53,206 bases of DNA from Aeromonas piscicola (GTDB lineage Bacteria > Pseudomonadota > Gammaproteobacteria > Enterobacterales > Aeromonadaceae), in assembly GCF_000820005.1 (NCBI RefSeq), contig NZ_CDBL01000014.1:1-53206 (forward strand), in the 5' to 3' direction. How positions within the stretch are numbered: the first letter of the stretch is position 1; every line of letters begins with the position of its first letter. Below the pieces are notes generated by a model that did not search any database, was not told the origin of the DNA, and saw nothing but the letters and a program-made list of their open reading frames with translations. Position numbers and translations under genes: made by a program. This document shows, one piece after another, positions 1 to 9,514 of the stretch.

Positions 1-1598
1 AGTGCATCGGCGCTCGGGGTACCGTTGCCGGCCACGAACTTGGCCTCGTCGGCCCCGTCCACGTCGGTCACAGTCAGCACGCCGCTGTCAGTCAGCACAT
101 CCGGGCTGGCATCTTCGGTCACCGCGCCAGTGTCAGCACCGGCAATGATGGCGGCATCATTGACCGGCGTGACAGTCCCGGTCACGCCACCAGTGGCACT
201 GTGCAAACCATCTGTGATTGTGTATTCGAACGAAATATTGCCATTGAAATCAGGGGATGGCGTAAATACCAGCTGGCCGTTGGTCAGGGTGACGGAACCA
301 TTGCCAATCGCCACCGAGCCACCTTCGGCAATGGCCTGGCCATTGACGGCGGTGATGCTGAGGCGATCGCCATCCAGGTCGGAGTCGTTGCCAAGCACGT
401 TGATGGTGACTGTCCCGTCCTCTTCCACGGTAAACTGGTCGTCCCCTGGCACAGGCGCGGCATTCACCACGCTGTTGTCAGTGCCCTTGGGCGAGGTGTT
501 GCCAGCAGGATCGGTCAGGGTGGCATCCACTGTGATGGGGCCATTGACCGGCAGATCTGTGGTTGGAATGGTCAGGGTAACCTGGGTCTTGCCGATGTCA
601 TCAGCGGTCAGAATGGAGCTGGAGTCAGGCACCCCGTCCCCATTCCAGTCCACATCGAGGCGATCACCGACTTTGGCATCGGCTGGCAAACGTATGATGA
701 CATCCACACCGTTCTCGCGCTCATTGGCTGAGATGACGTTGTCCGCACCATCCTGGATCTCCACCAGCGGAGCAGAAGGGGCCGTGCCGTCCACGCTGCC
801 ATCATCGGTGGCTGTGCCTGTGTTGCCGGCAGGATCGGTGACATTGGCAGTGACCGTATAGGAGCCGTCCGCCAGCGGTGTGGTGACATCCACGCTGAAG
901 GAGCCATCCGGATTGACGGTCGTGGTCAGGGTCTGTTGATTGCCATTGGCATCCGTGATCAGCAGGGTCACTGTGCTGCCTGCGGGGGCATCAGTGGCAC
1001 CGGTCAGAGTCGGGGTCGTGTCATTGGTATTGTCCGGGGCGGAGACTGTGATCACCGGTGGCACCAGATCGATCAGCTGATCTTCCTCACCCGCGAACGC
1101 ATCGCCAATCACTCCCGTGTCGGCCTGGTTGGCGGTATCAAACCCAGCCGCCGCTATGGTGGCATCGCCGGTACGATCTATGGTGACGAAACCACCGTTG
1201 CCGCTGGCGCCCGCCACACCGCCGATATTGCCGCCACCTGCGGCAGGAGCACCGCCGGCAGCCGCCGCTTCAAACGCCTTGGTCGGATCGGCGCCACCCA
1301 GGATGGCTTGTTGCAGGGCTGCTATGTCATCGGGATTGCCGGCAGGCACATTCTGGGCAAGCTGCGGCTCTTGAGACGTTTCATCCTCAACCTGCTGCTC
1401 GTTGGTCGGGCTCAGGGTGAAAGTCTGGTTGCCACCCTTGAAGCTGGCGCCTTCAGGAGTGATCAGCACCGCATCCTTGGGCAGGATATCGCCTTCGGCG
1501 AGCTGCTTCTGGCTGCCATCTGCGGCGACCAGGTAAATCTTGCCTTTCAACTGGGTAACGACGACGTCCTGATCCAATGCGATATTGTGGCTGTTCAT
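1..1598 (-). CDS. LapA-type RTX/Bap-like adhesin, N-terminal part (continues past the left edge)
   Basis: An open minus-strand frame runs from ATG at 1598 to the window edge, 532 codons, so the gene is incomplete here. The N-terminus (MNSHNIALDQDVVVTQLKG) followed by IYLV.ADG, a Gln/Glu-rich stretch and DPTKAFEAAAAGGAPAAGGG matches the retention module of LapA/LapF-type biofilm adhesins. The AAAG at about residues 112-115 fits the di-alanine site cut by LapG-type periplasmic proteases. After that come repeated Ig-like units (PxITVSAPDNTNDTTPTLTG and similar) and cadherin-like segments (EEDGTVTINVLGNDSD, FTPSPDFNG). By family knowledge such proteins are secreted by a type I system and tethered in the outer membrane by the N-terminal plug. 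Secretion partners and the C-terminal RTX signal are outside the window. Confidence 0.85.
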   Translation of the reverse strand, partial: MNSHNIALDQDVVVTQLKGKIYLVAADGSQKQLAEGDILPKDAVLITPEGASFKGGNQTFTLSPTNEQQVEDETSQEPQLAQNVPAGNPDDIAALQQAILGGADPTKAFEAAAAGGAPAAGGGNIGGVAGASGNGGFVTIDRTGDATIAAAGFDTANQADTGVIGDAFAGEEDQLIDLVPPVITVSAPDNTNDTTPTLTGATDAPAGSTVTLLITDANGNQQTLTTTVNPDGSFSVDVTTPLADGSYTVTANVTDPAGNTGTATDDGSVDGTAPSAPLVEIQDGADNVISANERENGVDVIIRLPADAKVGDRLDVDWNGDGVPDSSSILTADDIGKTQVTLTIPTTDLPVNGPITVDATLTDPAGNTSPKGTDNSVVNAAPVPGDDQFTVEEDGTVTINVLGNDSDLDGDRLSITAVNGQAIAEGGSVAIGNGSVTLTNGQLVFTPSPDFNGNISFEYTITDGLHSATGGVTGTVTPVNDAAIIAGADTGAVTEDASPDVLTDSGVLTVTDVDGADEAKFVAGNGTPSADA

Positions 1599-1790
1599 GT
1601 TCTCTCCTGAATCTCTATTGGCATGCAATATTCCACCGTCTAATGTGCCCGTGAACGGCGCCAGAAACCAGTTAGAAAATTCGAATGGATAGACTGATTT
1701 GAAGCTGGATCGGCCGGTTAAACAGAAGGGTCAATGACGGAGGTAGGAATTAATAAAATCAAGATGATCAATGCGTTGCATTTTTATGAT

Positions 1791-1812
1791 GGGAGCACAT
1801 GGCTGTGCTCCC
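1791..1812 (-). terminator. hairpin downstream of yidE
   Basis: A perfect 9-bp stem, GGGAGCACA (1791-1799) and TGTGCTCCC (1804-1812), with a 4-nt loop lies 14 bp beyond the yidE stop. On the minus strand it is followed by ATCATAAAAA rather than a T-run, so it is a weak intrinsic terminator or a transcript-end stabiliser. Confidence 0.4.
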
Positions 1813-1825
1813 ATCCGGGTCATGA

Positions 1826-3487
1826 TCAGGCGCCCGCCCACAATAGAATGGCGAGCAACTGGGGGGAGATGATCCGCAGGAACATCACCAGAGGGTAGAC
1901 GGTGGCGTATGACAAGGCACTGGCGCCACTGGTGGGATGCATGCCGTTGGCAAATGCCAAGGCGGGAGGATCCGTCATGGAACCGGCCAGCAATCCGCAC
2001 AGGGTGAGATAGTTCATCTTGCCATACAGGCGTGCCAGCACACCGACCACCAGCAGCGGGATCAGGGTGATCGCCATGCCGTACATCATCCAGGCCGGGC
2101 CGTCGCCGTTGATCAGGGTGTCGATGAAACCGGCACCTGACTTGAAGCCTACCACGGCCAGAAACAGCACTATGCCGATCTCCCGCAGCGCCAGGTTGGC
2201 GCTCGGCGGCATGAACCAGTAGAGCTTGCCGATGCTGCCGATCCGCGACAGGATCAACGCCACCACTAGGGGGCCGCCCGCCAGACCCAATTTGAGTGCC
2301 GCCGGGAACCCGGGCAGATAGAAGGGGATGGAGCCGAGCAGCACGCCAAGGCCGATGCCGATGAACACCGGCAGCATCTGCACCTGCTGCAGCTTCTGCT
2401 GTACGTTGCCCACCACATTGGTCACCGCCTCTATGGCGTCGAGTCGACCCACCAGGTTGAGGATGTCACCAAACTGCAGGCTGGTCTGGCTGGTCGGCAC
2501 CAGCTCGATACCGGCCCGGTTGAGGCGCGAGATGACCACATCGTACTTCTGCTTGATGTCGAGATCGCGGATCTTCTTGCCGAGCACCTGCTCGTTGGTC
2601 ACCACCACCCGCTCCACCCGCAGATCTGTGCCTCGGGTCGAGAGCGAAGTTTCCACCTCCTCCCCCAGCACCAGCAACACCTTGCGCAGCGCATGCCGCT
2701 CACCCACTAGGTGCAACAGGTCGCCGAGTTCAATGCGCGAGTCCGGCCGTGGCACCATCAGCTCCTCGCCACGCTTGAGGCGGGAGCAGATGACATCGGC
2801 TTCGTCCAGGCTCGGGATCTCCCCCAGCATCAGGCCGTGCATGTTGGGGTTGCGCACCGCTATGTTGATGGTCTGCAGGCTCTCCTTGGTCTTGCCGGCC
2901 TGTTGCTCGAACTGGGCTGCTTCTTCGTCGATCTTGATGCGAAAAAACATGCGAATGAGCCACATGGTGAGCAGGATGCCACAGATGCCGAACGGATAGG
3001 CGACGGCATACCCCATGCCCATCAAACCGGTCGAACCGGGCACAGCCCCCAGCTCAGCCAGGATCTGCTGACCCGCACCGAGGGAAGGCGTGTTGGTCAC
3101 GGCGCCGGAGAAGACCCCCAGGATCACCGGCAGCGGCACGTCAAACAGTTGATGCAGCGCCGCCGCGACCGCGCAGCCAAGCAACACCAGCAGGGCGGCG
3201 AAACCATTCAGTTTGAGGCCGGAACTGCGCAGGGAGGAGAAAAAGCCGGGACCGACCTGGATGCCGATGGTGTAGACAAACAGGATCAGACCGAACTCCT
3301 GAATGAAGTGCAGGGTCTGCTCATCCAATGCGAGACCCGAGAGGCCGGCGAAGTGGCCCACTATGATGCCACCGAACAGCACACCTCCGATCCCCAAACC
3401 AACGCCATAGACTCGCCAGTTTCCCAGCCAGAGCCCCAGCACTGCCACCAGCGACAACATGCTGATGGAAAGCGCGATATCACTCAT
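1826..3487 (-). CDS. yidE: YidE-family putative transporter (AAE family)
   Basis: Multispanning inner-membrane protein of the aspartate:alanine exchanger-like family. The N-terminus ([19 protein letters not shown]), the stretch [22 protein letters not shown], and [17 protein letters not shown] are very like E. coli YidE. Two RCK_C/TrkA-C-like domains lie in the middle soluble region (about residues 200-360) between two hydrophobic halves. An in-frame ATG three codons upstream exists (3496), but the start at 3487 gives 553 residues, the same as E. coli YidE, with AAAGG properly placed upstream. The substrate is not known for this subfamily. It stands alone, with trhA upstream in the same direction. 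Confidence 0.9.
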   Translation of the reverse strand: MSDIALSISMLSLVAVLGLWLGNWRVYGVGLGIGGVLFGGIIVGHFAGLSGLALDEQTLHFIQEFGLILFVYTIGIQVGPGFFSSLRSSGLKLNGFAALLVLLGCAVAAALHQLFDVPLPVILGVFSGAVTNTPSLGAGQQILAELGAVPGSTGLMGMGYAVAYPFGICGILLTMWLIRMFFRIKIDEEAAQFEQQAGKTKESLQTINIAVRNPNMHGLMLGEIPSLDEADVICSRLKRGEELMVPRPDSRIELGDLLHLVGERHALRKVLLVLGEEVETSLSTRGTDLRVERVVVTNEQVLGKKIRDLDIKQKYDVVISRLNRAGIELVPTSQTSLQFGDILNLVGRLDAIEAVTNVVGNVQQKLQQVQMLPVFIGIGLGVLLGSIPFYLPGFPAALKLGLAGGPLVVALILSRIGSIGKLYWFMPPSANLALREIGIVLFLAVVGFKSGAGFIDTLINGDGPAWMMYGMAITLIPLLVVGVLARLYGKMNYLTLCGLLAGSMTDPPALAFANGMHPTSGASALSYATVYPLVMFLRIISPQLLAILLWAGA

Positions 3488-3605
3488 TTCGTGCATCCTT
3501 TGCGAATTGAACTGTCCCTAGCTTGTCAGCAAACGCCGACGCCAACTGTGTGATACCGCACGAATTTATCCTTTTGAGCGGCAATAAATACCAATTAAGG
3601 GCTAG

Positions 3606-4241
3606 TCAGGCGACATAACCATAAATGGCCATAAAGTGACAAACACTGCCGCCCAGTACAAACAGATGCCAGATGGCGTGGTTGTAGGGGATTCGCTTGG
3701 CCACATAGAAGATGACCCCCAGGCTGTAGATGAGACCACCGAGCCCGAGCAGCAGCAAGCCTTCCCCCTCCAGATGGATGTAAAGCTGATAGATGACCAC
3801 CAGCGACAACCAGCCCAGCATCAGGTAGGTAAACAGCGACAACTTCTTGAAGCGGTTGATGAAGAGCAGCTTGAACACCACCCCCGCCAGTGCCAGTCCC
3901 CAGATCACCACCATCAATCCCTGGGCCAGCGGGGTATCGAGCGCCACCAGCAGGAAGGGGGTATAGGTGCCGGCGATCAGCAGATAGATGGCGCAGTGAT
4001 CAAATACCTTGCACCAGCACCTGGCGGCCCCTTCCGCCATGCTGTGATAGAGGGTCGAGGCGAGATAGAGCAGCACCAGGCTGCCGCCATAGAGGCTGTA
4101 GCTGATGAGCGCCTGGGTGCCCTGTTCCCAGCCCTTGTTCAACAACAGGATCAATCCCAGGATCCCGAACACCAACCCCAAGCCGTGGCTGAGGCGATTG
4201 GCCAACTCCTCGCGGGGAGAATAATCCGTCACACTGCTCAT
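3606..4241 (-). CDS. trhA: TrhA/hemolysin III-family membrane protein (PAQR superfamily)
   Basis: 211 residues with seven predicted membrane helices. Conserved PAQR/hemolysin III marks are present: NRLSHGLG near the N-terminus, [23 protein letters not shown], and the C-terminal [16 protein letters not shown], which supplies the histidines that bind metal in this family. E. coli YqfA/TrhA is the closest named relative; it has been linked to membrane energetics and fluidity. The cytolysin role implied by the hemolysin III name is not assumed here. It is transcribed away from panP, sharing the 4242-4454 intergenic region. Confidence 0.88.
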   Translation of the reverse strand: MSSVTDYSPREELANRLSHGLGLVFGILGLILLLNKGWEQGTQALISYSLYGGSLVLLYLASTLYHSMAEGAARCWCKVFDHCAIYLLIAGTYTPFLLVALDTPLAQGLMVVIWGLALAGVVFKLLFINRFKKLSLFTYLMLGWLSLVVIYQLYIHLEGEGLLLLGLGGLIYSLGVIFYVAKRIPYNHAIWHLFVLGGSVCHFMAIYGYVA

Positions 4242-4454
4242 TGCATACTCCTGCCCAAACTGGGCTCACTCTAGCCGCCGCCATTTCAGAGTACAAGTGT
4301 TAGCTTAAAGAGGATGGCATCTGATTTGGCCAGCGCTCATGGCTGTCACCCGTTTGCCTTTGGTGTATGCTCTGCGGCCGATGCCCACGTAGCTGTTGCC
4401 GCCACGGCTGCTCACCACCCAGTGACTCCCTGGCAACCCGGTCTGGAGAACCTG

Positions 4455-5960
4455 ATGAAGTTGACTGAACTGTTTGCACTACCGGATCCGGCCTTCGGCC
4501 AGGCCGTGACGGCCCTGCTGGAGACCTTCCACCACTCGGATGACAGTCAGGCCCCCTACCAGCGCGACCACTTCACCCACCAGCTCGATCAATCCTGCAT
4601 GCCGGCCGTCGGCATCTCCATGGATGACTACCTGGCCCGGCTGGCCAGTCTGGTGCCCGGTGCTTCCCATCTCACCTCACCACGCTACATGGGCCACATG
4701 ACGGCGCCACTGCCGGCCTTTACCGCCGAGCTGTCGCGCCTGCTGGTGATGCTCAACCAGAATCCGATGAAGATGGAGTCCTCCCGCCTGCTCAGCTTTC
4801 TGGAGCGGGAGGTGCTGGCCAAGCTGCACCGCCTCATCTATCGCGCCGACGACGCCTTCTATGACGAGCAGATGCATGCCAAGGATGCCGCCCTCGGCGT
4901 CATGACCAGCGGCGGCACCATAGCCAACGTCACCGCCCTCTGGCTGGCGCGCAACCGTGCCTGTGGCGACAACCTGTTCGCCCTCTATGAGCAGGGCTAT
5001 CGCGGCGCCGTGATCTTGGGCTCGCGCCTGATGCACTACTCCTTCGACAAGGGGATGGATCTGCTGGGACTGGGCGCGCATAGCGTCTGGCGCCTCGCGA
5101 CCGACGACCAGAACCGGCTTGACATGGCGGCACTGGAGCAGGCACTCATCCAGTGCAAGGAGCAGAAACTCAAGGTGCTGGCGCTGATCGGGGTGGCCGG
5201 CAGTACCGATTTTGGCTCCATCGATCCCCTGCCCGAGCTGGCGGCCATCGCGGCCCACGAGCAGATCCACTTCCACGTGGACGCCGCCTGGGGCGGCCCG
5301 ACCCTGTTTTCGCCCCGCTATCAGGGACTGCTTGCAGGAATTGAACTGGCCGATACCGTGACCCTGGATGGTCACAAGCAACTGCTGGTACCGCTCGGTA
5401 CCGGCATGCTGCTCTGCCGCCAACCGGACCTCATGATGACGGTCAAGCGGGAGGCACCCTACGCCATCCGTGCCAGCTCCTTTGATCAGGGCCGCTTCAC
5501 CCTGGAGGGCACCCGCCCCGCCAATGCACTCTATCTGGATGCCGCCTTCCAGCTGTTTGGCCAGCAGGGTTACGCCCGGCTTATCGAGGCCAACTACGAC
5601 AGAGCCCGCCTGATGGCCGCGCTCATCAATGCCGACCCCGCCTTCGAACTGATGTCGGCCCCTGTGATGAACCTGCTCTCCTACCGCTGCATCCCCCCTC
5701 ATCTGCAGGGCAAGGCGCCGGACGAGCTGGCCAACGACCAGATCAACGCATTCAACGTCGCATTGCAGAAAGCCCAGCGGGCCGAGGGGCACAGCTTTGT
5801 CTCCCGTACCCAGCGGGCGGTGGGGCGCTACGGTGCCCAGCCGCTCACCCTGCTGCGCGCCGTGCTGCTCAACCCGCTCATCGAAGAGCAGCATATTCGT
5901 GAGCTGCTGGCGGACCAAAAGCGGTTGGGTGACCAGATTTCCCGCCAGCTATTCGGCTAG
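4455..5960 (+). CDS. panP: PLP-dependent aspartate 1-decarboxylase, PanP type
   Basis: Group II pyridoxal-phosphate decarboxylase. The PLP lysine sits in [17 protein letters not shown] (K308), the cofactor-contacting aspartate in HVDAAWGG (274-281), and [17 protein letters not shown] (about 151-167) is the phosphate-binding segment. The protein resembles the Vibrio/Shewanella/Aeromonas PanP group, which makes beta-alanine for pantothenate where PanD is absent; I cannot exclude a glutamate or diaminobutyrate decarboxylase. A longer frame opens at 4314, but its first 47 residues look non-coding. ATG 4455 has GGAG six bases upstream and gives 501 residues. Confidence 0.75.
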   Translation: MKLTELFALPDPAFGQAVTALLETFHHSDDSQAPYQRDHFTHQLDQSCMPAVGISMDDYLARLASLVPGASHLTSPRYMGHMTAPLPAFTAELSRLLVMLNQNPMKMESSRLLSFLEREVLAKLHRLIYRADDAFYDEQMHAKDAALGVMTSGGTIANVTALWLARNRACGDNLFALYEQGYRGAVILGSRLMHYSFDKGMDLLGLGAHSVWRLATDDQNRLDMAALEQALIQCKEQKLKVLALIGVAGSTDFGSIDPLPELAAIAAHEQIHFHVDAAWGGPTLFSPRYQGLLAGIELADTVTLDGHKQLLVPLGTGMLLCRQPDLMMTVKREAPYAIRASSFDQGRFTLEGTRPANALYLDAAFQLFGQQGYARLIEANYDRARLMAALINADPAFELMSAPVMNLLSYRCIPPHLQGKAPDELANDQINAFNVALQKAQRAEGHSFVSRTQRAVGRYGAQPLTLLRAVLLNPLIEEQHIRELLADQKRLGDQISRQLFG

Positions 5961-6012
5961 GCAGGCGGCAGGGAACTGGACGCCAAATGGGCGGTCTTAT
6001 TCATTTGCCGTT

Positions 6013-6031
6013 GTCTACCTTGCAGGTAGAC
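6013..6031. promoter_or_regulatory. inverted repeat upstream of yciB
   Basis: A perfect 7-bp inverted repeat, GTCTACC (6013-6019) and GGTAGAC (6025-6031), 5-nt spacer, sits 46 bp before yciB. It is the only symmetric element in this gap and could be an operator. The cognate regulator is unknown. Confidence 0.3.
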
Positions 6032-6076
6032 TGGACAAAATTTTGCGGTCTAATTTTTGAGGGCTATGAGCCAGAC

Positions 6077-6628
6077 ATGAAGCAATTTATTGAATTTATT
6101 CCACTTATCGTTTTCTTTGCGGTCTACAAGTTCTACGACATCTACACGGCCACCGGCGCCCTGGTGGTCGTGACCGGTCTGCAGCTCATCTACAGCTGGG
6201 TGCGTTATCGCAAGGTCGAGAAGATGCAGCTGTTTACCTTCCTGCTGGTCGGTTTCTTCGGCGGCCTCACCGTCTTCTTCCACGACGATACCTTCATCAA
6301 GTGGAAAGTGACCGTGATCAATGTGCTGTTTGCACTGGGCCTGCTCATCAGCCGCTACGGTTTTGGCAAGAACCTGATCAAGCAGATGCTGGGCAAAGAG
6401 CTGCAAGCGCCGGATGCCATCTGGGATAGAGTCAATCTGGCCTGGGTCGGCTTCTTTACCGCCTGTGGCCTGCTCAACCTCTACGTAGCCTTTAACCTGC
6501 CGCAGGAGATGTGGGTCAACTTCAAGGTGTTCGGCCTGCTTGGCATGACGCTGGTGTTTACCCTGCTGAGCGGTGTCTATCTCTACCGCCACCTACCCGC
6601 CGAGCAGAAAGGCGAGCTGAAAAAATAA
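6077..6628 (+). CDS. yciB: YciB inner-membrane septation/envelope protein
   Basis: 183 residues, five hydrophobic segments. The N-terminus [31 protein letters not shown] and later [26 protein letters not shown] and [31 protein letters not shown] align closely with E. coli YciB (179 residues). In E. coli, YciB is linked to cell-envelope synthesis and division. An upstream in-frame start (5987) would add an implausible segment. The yciI gene follows 24 bp downstream, as in the enterobacterial arrangement. Confidence 0.93.
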   Translation: MKQFIEFIPLIVFFAVYKFYDIYTATGALVVVTGLQLIYSWVRYRKVEKMQLFTFLLVGFFGGLTVFFHDDTFIKWKVTVINVLFALGLLISRYGFGKNLIKQMLGKELQAPDAIWDRVNLAWVGFFTACGLLNLYVAFNLPQEMWVNFKVFGLLGMTLVFTLLSGVYLYRHLPAEQKGELKK

Positions 6629-6652
6629 CCGCCATCAGAAAAGGATCCTCTC

Positions 6653-6949
6653 ATGTGGTATCTCATCTACTCCGAAGATGTTCCCAACAGCCTGCCGCTG
6701 CGCAAGCAGGTGCGCCCCGCTCATCTGGCCAGGTTGCAGGCCTTGCAGGATGAAGGCCGGTTGCTGACCGCCGGCCCCAACCCGGCCATCGATGCCGACG
6801 ATCCCGCCGATGCCGGCTTCACCGGCAGCACCGTCATCGCCGAGTTTGCCAGCCAGGCCGATGCCAAAGCCTGGGCCGATGCCGACCCCTATGTGGCGGC
6901 CGGTGTCTACGCCAGGGTGGCCATCAAGCCGTTCAAGAAAGTGTTCTGA
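6653..6949 (+). CDS. yciI: YciI-like protein
   Basis: 98-residue YCII-domain protein: [28 protein letters not shown], then [11 protein letters not shown] and [29 protein letters not shown]. The conserved Arg-x-x-His (RPAH) and the Asp of DPY are the family's proposed active-site residues. The biochemical role of YciI is not settled. AAGGA lies 8 bases before the ATG. It probably shares a transcript with yciB. Confidence 0.92.
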   Translation: MWYLIYSEDVPNSLPLRKQVRPAHLARLQALQDEGRLLTAGPNPAIDADDPADAGFTGSTVIAEFASQADAKAWADADPYVAAGVYARVAIKPFKKVF

Positions 6950-6972
6950 CAGAACGCCATTCCCAAAATACA

Positions 6973-7012
6973 AAGAGGCCGGATGCTGGTGTTCAACCAA
7001 GTCCGGCCTCTT
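6973..7012. terminator. bidirectional terminator between yciI and cysQ
   Basis: An 11-bp stem, AAGAGGCCGGA (6973-6983) and TCCGGCCTCTT (7002-7012), followed by TTTTT on the plus strand and preceded by AAA, so it can serve the convergent yciI and cysQ transcripts. Confidence 0.85.
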
Positions 7013-7038
7013 TTTATTCAGCGGCATCACAAACGGGC

Positions 7039-7809
7039 TCACGCCCTAGCGACAAACCAGGGATTGAGGATGTCAGGCTTGTTGTAGACCAGGGGCGACC
7101 CATCGAGCTGGGTCACGCTGCCTCCGGCCCCTTCCAGCACCGCCTGCGCCGCAGCTGTATCCCACTCGCAGGTAGGTGCGAGGCGCGGATAGAGCTCGGC
7201 TCCCCCTTCGGCAATGACGCAGAACTTGAGAGAGCTGCCCATGGAAACCAGCTCAATCTCGCCCCGCGCTATGTCACCAAAGCGCGCCAGGTAATCCAGG
7301 GTGGCCTGGGACAGATGATTGCGGCTGCCCACCACCCGCCAAGGCGCCCCCTCCTGATGAGGCAAGGTCTGAATGGCTTCGCGCTTGTCATCGGCCACAC
7401 GCCAGGCCCCCATCCCCTTGCCGCCATACCAGAGCCGGTCCAGCACAGGGGCATAGACCAGCCCCCACAGCGGCTTGCCATCCTCGATCAGCGCGATATT
7501 GACAGTGAACTCGCCGTTGCGGGAGACAAACTCCTTGGTGCCATCGAGCGGGTCCACCAGCCAGTAGCGTGACCAGCCATGGCGTAACTCCATCACCTCG
7601 GGACCGGACTCCTCCGACAATACAGGAATATCGGGGGTGAGCCCTGTCAGCGCCTGCACTATCACCTCATGCGCCCCCTTGTCGGCGGCGGTCAGCGGGC
7701 TCTCGTCACCCTTGTACTCCACCGTAAAGGGCTGGCTGTAGAGGGCCATGATGGTGTCACCGGCGGCGCGGGCTATGGGCTCCAGCTCGGAAATTGCAGG
7801 AAAAAACAT
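7039..7809 (-). CDS. cysQ: 3'(2'),5'-bisphosphate nucleotidase CysQ
   Basis: 256-residue inositol-monophosphatase-fold enzyme that hydrolyses 3'-phosphoadenosine 5'-phosphate to AMP, clearing the by-product of sulfate assimilation. Metal-binding motifs are intact: ADKGAHE.I near residue 42, LSEESG (about 69-74), DPLDGTKEF (about 93-101) and CEWDTAAAQAVLEGAGG near the C-terminus. Length matches E. coli CysQ (246) closely. It is convergent with yciB-yciI and divergent from the ComEA-like gene. Confidence 0.93.
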   Translation of the reverse strand: MFFPAISELEPIARAAGDTIMALYSQPFTVEYKGDESPLTAADKGAHEVIVQALTGLTPDIPVLSEESGPEVMELRHGWSRYWLVDPLDGTKEFVSRNGEFTVNIALIEDGKPLWGLVYAPVLDRLWYGGKGMGAWRVADDKREAIQTLPHQEGAPWRVVGSRNHLSQATLDYLARFGDIARGEIELVSMGSSLKFCVIAEGGAELYPRLAPTCEWDTAAAQAVLEGAGGSVTQLDGSPLVYNKPDILNPWFVARA

Positions 7810-7975
7810 AGAAAAGACATCCTGGTCAATTGGTTAGCACAGTGTACCCATTTTGAATGAGGGAGGCTTATAGCCGTTTGCTCTGACTTATAAAGTGTCA
7901 TAAATGACAGACAAAAAATGGCGTAACTCGGCTAATTCTCAATAGCTATCCCGCACAACACAAGGACGTGAAGCC

Positions 7976-8296
7976 ATGAACTACAAGACCCTGACCGCCA
8001 CCCTGCTGCTGAGCTGCCTGCCCCTGTTGAGCCAGCCTCTGCTGGCCGCCGACAAGCCGGCTGCCAAGCCAGCCACCACAGTCACCACCGCGAAAGAGAG
8101 CGGCAAGGTGAACCTGAATACGGCGAATATCAATGAGTTAACTGCTCTCAAGGGGATCGGCGAGAAGAAGGCCCAGGCCATCGTCGACTTTCGCGAGAAG
8201 CAGGGCAAGTTCACCACGGTCGAACAACTGGCCGATGTCAGCGGCATAGGGCCGGCAACCCTGGAAGCAAATCGGGACATGATCATCGTCAAGTAA
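7976..8296 (+). CDS. ComEA-family helix-hairpin-helix protein, exported
   Basis: 106 residues. A signal peptide (MNYKTLTATLLLSCLPLLSQ then PLLAAD, cleavage probably after LLA) and a Lys/Ala/Thr-rich linker precede a ComEA-type helix-hairpin-helix domain: VNLNTANINELTALKGIGEKKAQAIVDFRE and FTTVEQLADVSGIGPATLE, with both GIG hairpins. In naturally transformable gammaproteobacteria, periplasmic ComEA pulls incoming DNA across the outer membrane. Short YbaV-like proteins of similar build are widespread, so the competence role is an inference. AAGGA lies 9 bases upstream of the ATG. Confidence 0.85.
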   Translation: MNYKTLTATLLLSCLPLLSQPLLAADKPAAKPATTVTTAKESGKVNLNTANINELTALKGIGEKKAQAIVDFREKQGKFTTVEQLADVSGIGPATLEANRDMIIVK

Positions 8297-8320
8297 CCGC
8301 TTTGGACCTCCCCATCATGA

Positions 8321-8346
8321 GGGCAGCCTGTGGCTGCCCTATTTTT
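8321..8346 (+). terminator. terminator after the comEA-like gene
   Basis: GGGCAGCC (8321-8328), loop TGT, GGCTGCCC (8332-8339), then TATTTTT. Compact and typical. Confidence 0.88.
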
Positions 8347-8389
8347 CTTCGGGTATCATGAGCCCACTTTGTATCTCTGGACTCTCTCC

Positions 8390-9301
8390 ATGAAAAAGAC
8401 ACCGCTCGTTGTACGCAAGGCCGTTCTTCCTGTCGCCGGTTTGGGCACCCGTATGCTGCCTGCCACCAAGGCCATCCCGAAAGAGATGCTGCCGGTAGTC
8501 GACAAGCCGCTGATCCAGTATGTGGTGCGCGAAGCCATCGCCGCCGGCATCAAGGAGATCATCCTGGTGACGCACTCGAGCAAGAACTCCATCGAGAACC
8601 ACTTCGACAAGAGCTTCGAACTGGAAGCGACACTGGAAAAACGGGTCAAGCGGCAGCTGCTGGAAGAGGTACAACACATCTGCCCCAAAGACGTCACCAT
8701 AATGCACGTCCGTCAGGGCGAAGCCAAAGGCCTGGGTCATGCCGTGCTGTGTGCACGCCCGCTGATCGGCGACAACCCGTTTGCGGTCCTGCTGCCTGAC
8801 GTGCTGATCGATGAAGTGGCCAGCAACCTCAAGCAGGACAACCTGGCCGAAATGGTGCACATGTTCGAGGGGGATCAGATCAGCCAGATCATGGTAGAAG
8901 CCGTCCCCGAAAGTGAGGTGGACAAGTATGGCATCGCCGACATCAAGGGCGAGGCCCTGAGCGAAGGCATGTCCCTGCCGATGCAGGCCATCGTCGAGAA
9001 GCCGCCCCGTGACGAAGCGCCTTCCAACCTGGCCGTGGTCGGCCGCTACGTGCTCTCCTCCAACATCTGGCCGCTGCTGGAGAAGACGCCTGCCGGTGCC
9101 GGCGACGAGATCCAGCTGACCGACGCCATCGCCATGCTGATGGAGCAGGAGCAGGTCAACGCCTACTTCATGAAGGGTCGCAGTCACGACTGCGGCAGCA
9201 AGATGGGTTATATGAAAGCCAACGTGGAATATGCCGTGCGCCACCCGGAACTGAACGGTGAATTCATTGCGTGGCTGAAACAGTTCGTCAAACAGTTGTA
9301 A
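8390..9301 (+). CDS. galU: UTP-glucose-1-phosphate uridylyltransferase GalU
   Basis: 303 residues. It makes UDP-glucose from UTP and glucose-1-phosphate for surface polysaccharides and galactose use. The nucleotidyltransferase signature [24 protein letters not shown] (about 12-35) is intact, as are the UTP-binding [12 protein letters not shown], the VLLPDVLID loop, the GIAD segment and the VEKP of the sugar-phosphate site. ATG 8390 was chosen over the frame opening at 8330, which starts inside the preceding terminator. The neighbour order galU ... rssB-like recalls the E. coli rssB-galU region. Confidence 0.95.
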   Translation: MKKTPLVVRKAVLPVAGLGTRMLPATKAIPKEMLPVVDKPLIQYVVREAIAAGIKEIILVTHSSKNSIENHFDKSFELEATLEKRVKRQLLEEVQHICPKDVTIMHVRQGEAKGLGHAVLCARPLIGDNPFAVLLPDVLIDEVASNLKQDNLAEMVHMFEGDQISQIMVEAVPESEVDKYGIADIKGEALSEGMSLPMQAIVEKPPRDEAPSNLAVVGRYVLSSNIWPLLEKTPAGAGDEIQLTDAIAMLMEQEQVNAYFMKGRSHDCGSKMGYMKANVEYAVRHPELNGEFIAWLKQFVKQL

Positions 9302-9338
9302 TAGCTGAATATTTAACCTGTTAATAGAATTATATACT

Positions 9339-9361
9339 GGGCATCATTCGATGCCCTTTTT
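9339..9361 (+). terminator. galU terminator
   Basis: GGGCATC (9339-9345), loop ATTC, GATGCCC (9350-9356), then TTTTTC. Confidence 0.88.
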
Positions 9362-9417
9362 CATTTTATAAACAAATATTCAACCATTGATAGATAAAAT
9401 ATCGCTAAATCATAATA

Positions 9418-9446
9418 TTGTAATTTAATCACGCTTGTTCTATAAG
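9418..9446 (+). promoter_or_regulatory. candidate sigma-70 promoter for the peptide transporter
   Basis: TTGTAA (9418-9423), a 17-bp spacer and TATAAG (9441-9446) in a very AT-rich stretch 70 bp upstream of the start codon. The -10 matches five of six consensus bases and the -35 four of six. This would give a leader of about 60 nt. Confidence 0.45.
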
Positions 9447-9514
9447 GATTAAGGCTTGTTCCTAGCCCTTGCATAAAATTCCTAAAAAAATATAAGACAC
9501 AGGTGGAAGTTCCA

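Noticed and set aside
201..1610. Long plus-strand frames over the adhesin gene
   Set aside because: They are antisense shadows of a repetitive, GC-rich coding sequence on the minus strand; the minus frame has a recognisable retention module and repeats.
4677..5918. 413-residue minus-strand frame opposite panP
   Set aside because: Low-complexity His/Gly/Gln-rich translation with no ribosome-binding site; shadow of the decarboxylase.
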